This document shows positions 33,521 through 35,360 of a stretch of 35,360 bases of DNA, piece by piece. The position numbers and the translations under genes were made by a program. The notes beneath the pieces were generated by a model that was given only the letters and a program-made list of their open reading frames with translations, did not search any database and was not told the origin of the DNA. This DNA is from Mariprofundaceae bacterium (GTDB lineage Bacteria; Pseudomonadota; Zetaproteobacteria; Mariprofundales; Mariprofundaceae), in contig JAUZQQ010000041.1 of NCBI GenBank assembly GCA_030950905.1, positions 1-35,360 on the forward strand. The letters are read 5' to 3'. The first letter of the stretch is position 1; each line of letters opens with the position of its first letter.

Positions 33521-34339
33521 TTACGCATTGTCATGACGCTTTCGCCAAAACACCCCCATCAGTCCGATCAACAACAGCATATTAAACCAACCCATTGCAC
33601 CACCACCATAACCACTGCGATGTTCAACGCGATATTCTTTGGGCGAGGTCTTCACTTTTTCTCGAAACGCTTGTAATTTTTTATCCAAAGCAACAATCAA
33701 ATCCGCGCTTGCCTCTGTAAAACCTGTTTGAGCATCTTTACGCAGTTGCTCGCTTAAATTAATCGGCGTTGCAGTGCTATGAATATGACTTACGCCAGGT
33801 GCTCTAAATAACATTTTGTGGCTGACAACATCGTAAACAGCTGCATCCACCATGGTGTGGGTATCGTTTTTTTCACCGGGGACTATATAGGCTCCAATCA
33901 AGGTCCAGTAGGTTATGGAAGCGAGACCTTCACCCGTAAATCGTGATTGATCATAGGATAGCAGTACAATTACATCCAAACCAAACATCGTCGCCATTTG
34001 ATCGACATTGGCAAAACTTCCTTTGGGTTGTAAATAAGCACTGGGAATAATTTCGATGTTTTTAACAAATTTATATTGAGAAAAATGCTTTTTAACGGTC
34101 TGCATGAGGCGGACTTTGCGTTCTTCATTGATGGCTTTTATACTGCCAGCATCATCGGGGACAAAAGCAATGCCTACGCGCAGTGGAAGGGGTAAATAGG
34201 GTATTTCTGGCACCTCTATAGGTTGTGCTTGCTTGGGGTATAAATATTTAACGACGCTGCTGCTGTAATGATCGCTGCGATTGGTTACACAAGCAGTGCT
34301 TACTCCCAACACCAGTAGTGCACATAAAATAATTCTCAT
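33521..34339 (-). CDS. Lipoprotein with C-terminal GlyGly-CTERM-like tail (rhombotarget type)
   Basis: A 272-residue exported protein. The N-terminus is a lipoprotein-like signal with C17 after VSTA, a somewhat weak lipobox. The central domain (LPLRVGIAFVPDD, then FGLDVIVLLSYDQSRF) has no function I recognise but resembles the rhombotarget lipoprotein family. The C-terminus has GGG at 245-247, a hydrophobic segment (about 249-265) and a basic end WRKRH, the three-part plan of GlyGly-CTERM signals cut by rhombosortases. It lies 45 bases upstream of the rhombosortase gene, so enzyme and substrate are probably co-expressed. GGAG precedes the ATG by seven bases. Confidence 0.8.
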   Translation of the reverse strand: MRIILCALLVLGVSTACVTNRSDHYSSSVVKYLYPKQAQPIEVPEIPYLPLPLRVGIAFVPDDAGSIKAINEERKVRLMQTVKKHFSQYKFVKNIEIIPSAYLQPKGSFANVDQMATMFGLDVIVLLSYDQSRFTGEGLASITYWTLIGAYIVPGEKNDTHTMVDAAVYDVVSHKMLFRAPGVSHIHSTATPINLSEQLRKDAQTGFTEASADLIVALDKKLQAFREKVKTSPKEYRVEHRSGYGGGAMGWFNMLLLIGLMGVFWRKRHDNA

Positions 34340-34479
34340 TTACAAGCTCCTAGAATAATTCAATGCTGCATCGCCCTGTAAAACAATGCAATATTCAATT
34401 CTCTTTTTTGCGGCGATAATCTGCGTTAGGCTTGATTGAGCGTGGCACGCAGCAGTGACAAATTAGCAAGCGTATGAAT

Positions 34480-34761
34480 TTATCTGCGTCGACGCTTAAT
34501 GCTGTCTTCCAGGCTTTTTTTGGCACTGAAGTGCGCCCAAATATCAGAGATGACAGCCATGGCCATCACCGCCAATAACACATCAGGATGAATGCCCAGC
34601 AATACACTTAGCTCTTCTACCCCAGCATTTTGAAAAAACACTTCCCAAGCCCAAATCAACATAAGAAAATGACCGAGAATCATGACCAACAGCATAAAAA
34701 CTGTCCAAGACCCACTGACAACAAGTGTGACAAAGGATGTTTGGCCAGGTATTCTAGCCAT
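34480..34761 (-). CDS. Small membrane protein of unknown function
   Basis: A 93-residue protein with two hydrophobic segments (about 9-40 and 57-78) and a very basic C-terminus (KRRRR). I do not recognise a family. It starts inside the end of bamE. The ATG at 34761 is eight bases after AAGGA, while an ATG two codons earlier is too close to it. The overlap indicates coupled translation with bamE and suggests a cell-envelope role. The 140 bases after it, before the lipoprotein gene, hold nothing I can identify. Confidence 0.75.
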   Translation of the reverse strand: MARIPGQTSFVTLVVSGSWTVFMLLVMILGHFLMLIWAWEVFFQNAGVEELSVLLGIHPDVLLAVMAMAVISDIWAHFSAKKSLEDSIKRRRR

Positions 34762-35080
34762 CTTCATGTTCCTTTTTTTCTATATTGAAGCGGTGAATGT
34801 TTGTCACGCGCAATGATTTATCATAGTTTATTTCAATTCGACGAATAAAAGCCACATCTGTTTCTTGATTTTCATATTGCTCAATATAATAAACATGACG
34901 GGGATGAAGGGGGTCATTCATTGCAGGCGAACCCATCAATGTTTCTACTTGAAACTTGGAATCACCCACCTTGATTTGCGCAAGCTTGCTTGTCTTAAGC
35001 ACATTGCCTTGTTGAATGATTCGATTGTGACAAGCGGAAAACATTAGCACAATACTGACCAGAACCCATAGTTTAAGCAT
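34754..35080 (-). CDS. bamE: Outer membrane protein assembly factor BamE (SmpA/OmlA family lipoprotein)
   Basis: BamE is a lipoprotein of the BAM complex, which folds beta-barrel proteins into the outer membrane. The 108-residue protein has a signal peptide ending in the lipobox FSAC with C17. The family core follows: QGNVLKTSKLAQIKVGDSKFQVETLMGSPAMNDP, then HVYYIEQYENQ and a final strand. The ATG at 35080 lies seven bases after GGAGG; a longer frame upstream overlaps the epimerase gene and has no support. It overlaps the end of the epimerase gene by eight bases. Confidence 0.88.
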   Translation of the reverse strand: MLKLWVLVSIVLMFSACHNRIIQQGNVLKTSKLAQIKVGDSKFQVETLMGSPAMNDPLHPRHVYYIEQYENQETDVAFIRRIEINYDKSLRVTNIHRFNIEKKEHEDG

Positions 35081-35360
35081 TATTTGCCTCCAGTGGCCCA
35101 CGTTGTCCTCGTTTGAGTCTTTGAATATAATCGTGCATACCTTGCTCTAAGGTATGGCTCGGTTGCCATTGCAAAATCCGCTGCGCTTCAGACATATCGG
35201 CTTCAGTATGCATTTGATAAAAATCAAAGGGATTATCAATATATTCAATATCAAATGACATGCCAAGATTGTTGCCCAGAATGGTTACAACATCATTAAA
35301 ACAACGTGCCGTACCAGAACCAACATTACATACGCCAGAAACACTGCTGTTCAAGGCAGC
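35073..35360 (-). CDS. hldD: ADP-L-glycero-D-manno-heptose-6-epimerase-like protein, C-terminal part (runs off the window)
   Basis: The last 95 residues of an NAD-dependent sugar-nucleotide epimerase. The stretch GVCNVGSGTARCFNDVV, the DIEYIDNP strand and YQMHTEADMSEAQRIL match the C-terminal part of HldD, which makes the heptose donor for the LPS inner core. The ending TLEQGMHDYI is also typical. The catalytic Ser-Tyr-Lys and the Rossmann motif lie outside the window, so another extended short-chain epimerase cannot be excluded. Confidence 0.8.
   Translation of the reverse strand, partial: AALNSSVSGVCNVGSGTARCFNDVVTILGNNLGMSFDIEYIDNPFDFYQMHTEADMSEAQRILQWQPSHTLEQGMHDYIQRLKRGQRGPLEANNA

Noticed and set aside
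29994-35360. Integrated prophage or transposon
   Set aside because: No integrase, transposase, terminal inverted repeats or target duplication could be seen; the evidence for transfer is only the truncated yceD and the accessory nature of the helicase.

Overview
The window looks like a chromosomal segment of a Gram-negative bacterium of the Pseudomonadota. The evidence is the thrU-tyrU-glyT-thrT-tuf order of tRNA genes, a fab cluster in the enterobacterial order rpmF-plsX-fabH-fabD-fabG-acpP-fabF, glnE, ftsEX, BamE, an LPS heptose epimerase, a Chp/Pil-type chemosensory cluster and a rhombosortase with its substrate. A CbbY-type phosphatase would fit an autotroph. By eye the base composition is moderate (GC in the forties). 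A gamma- or zetaproteobacterium is my best guess, but no 16S rRNA gene is present to decide this.

Layout. 1-774 (minus): the 5' end of tuf preceded by four tRNA genes. 830-3695 (minus): a small EF-hand protein, rpsT, a DEAD-box RNA helicase and a CbbY-like phosphatase, with two recognisable terminators around rpsT. 3743-8679 (minus): ftsX, ftsE and the phosphate uptake genes pstB, pstA, pstC, pstS. 8680-9019 is a divergent regulatory region with an inverted repeat, a weak Pho-box-like element and a good sigma70 promoter facing right.

9020-22616 (plus) is one long tightly packed transcription unit. It holds a second PstS-like protein, an Amt-type ammonium channel homologue, a two-receiver response regulator, a PilH-like CheY, a PilI-like CheW, a PilJ-like chemoreceptor, a ChpA/PilL-like hybrid CheA, two divergent CheW-like proteins and glnE. 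Phosphate-type binding, ammonium channel and nitrogen-control genes are thus joined to a chemosensory pathway of the kind that controls type IV pili. No methylation enzymes are present. 22655-29659 (minus): a pabB-like chorismate enzyme follows the fatty-acid synthesis operon, with the rpmF leader carrying a tight hairpin.

29726-35360 (minus) is the accessory-looking part. Only the last third of a DUF177/YceD gene survives next to rpmF. Directly beyond it lies a large protein joining a RelE/ParE-like N-terminus, a UvrD/Rep superfamily 1 helicase, ankyrin-like repeats and an unrecognised C-terminus. Next come a rhombosortase-like intramembrane protease and a lipoprotein ending in a GlyGly-CTERM-like tail, then a small membrane protein, bamE and the 3' end of an hldD-like epimerase. 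The two strongest leads for undescribed biology are the RelE-like/helicase/ankyrin protein at the yceD breakpoint and the nutrient-protein/chemosensory/glnE operon.
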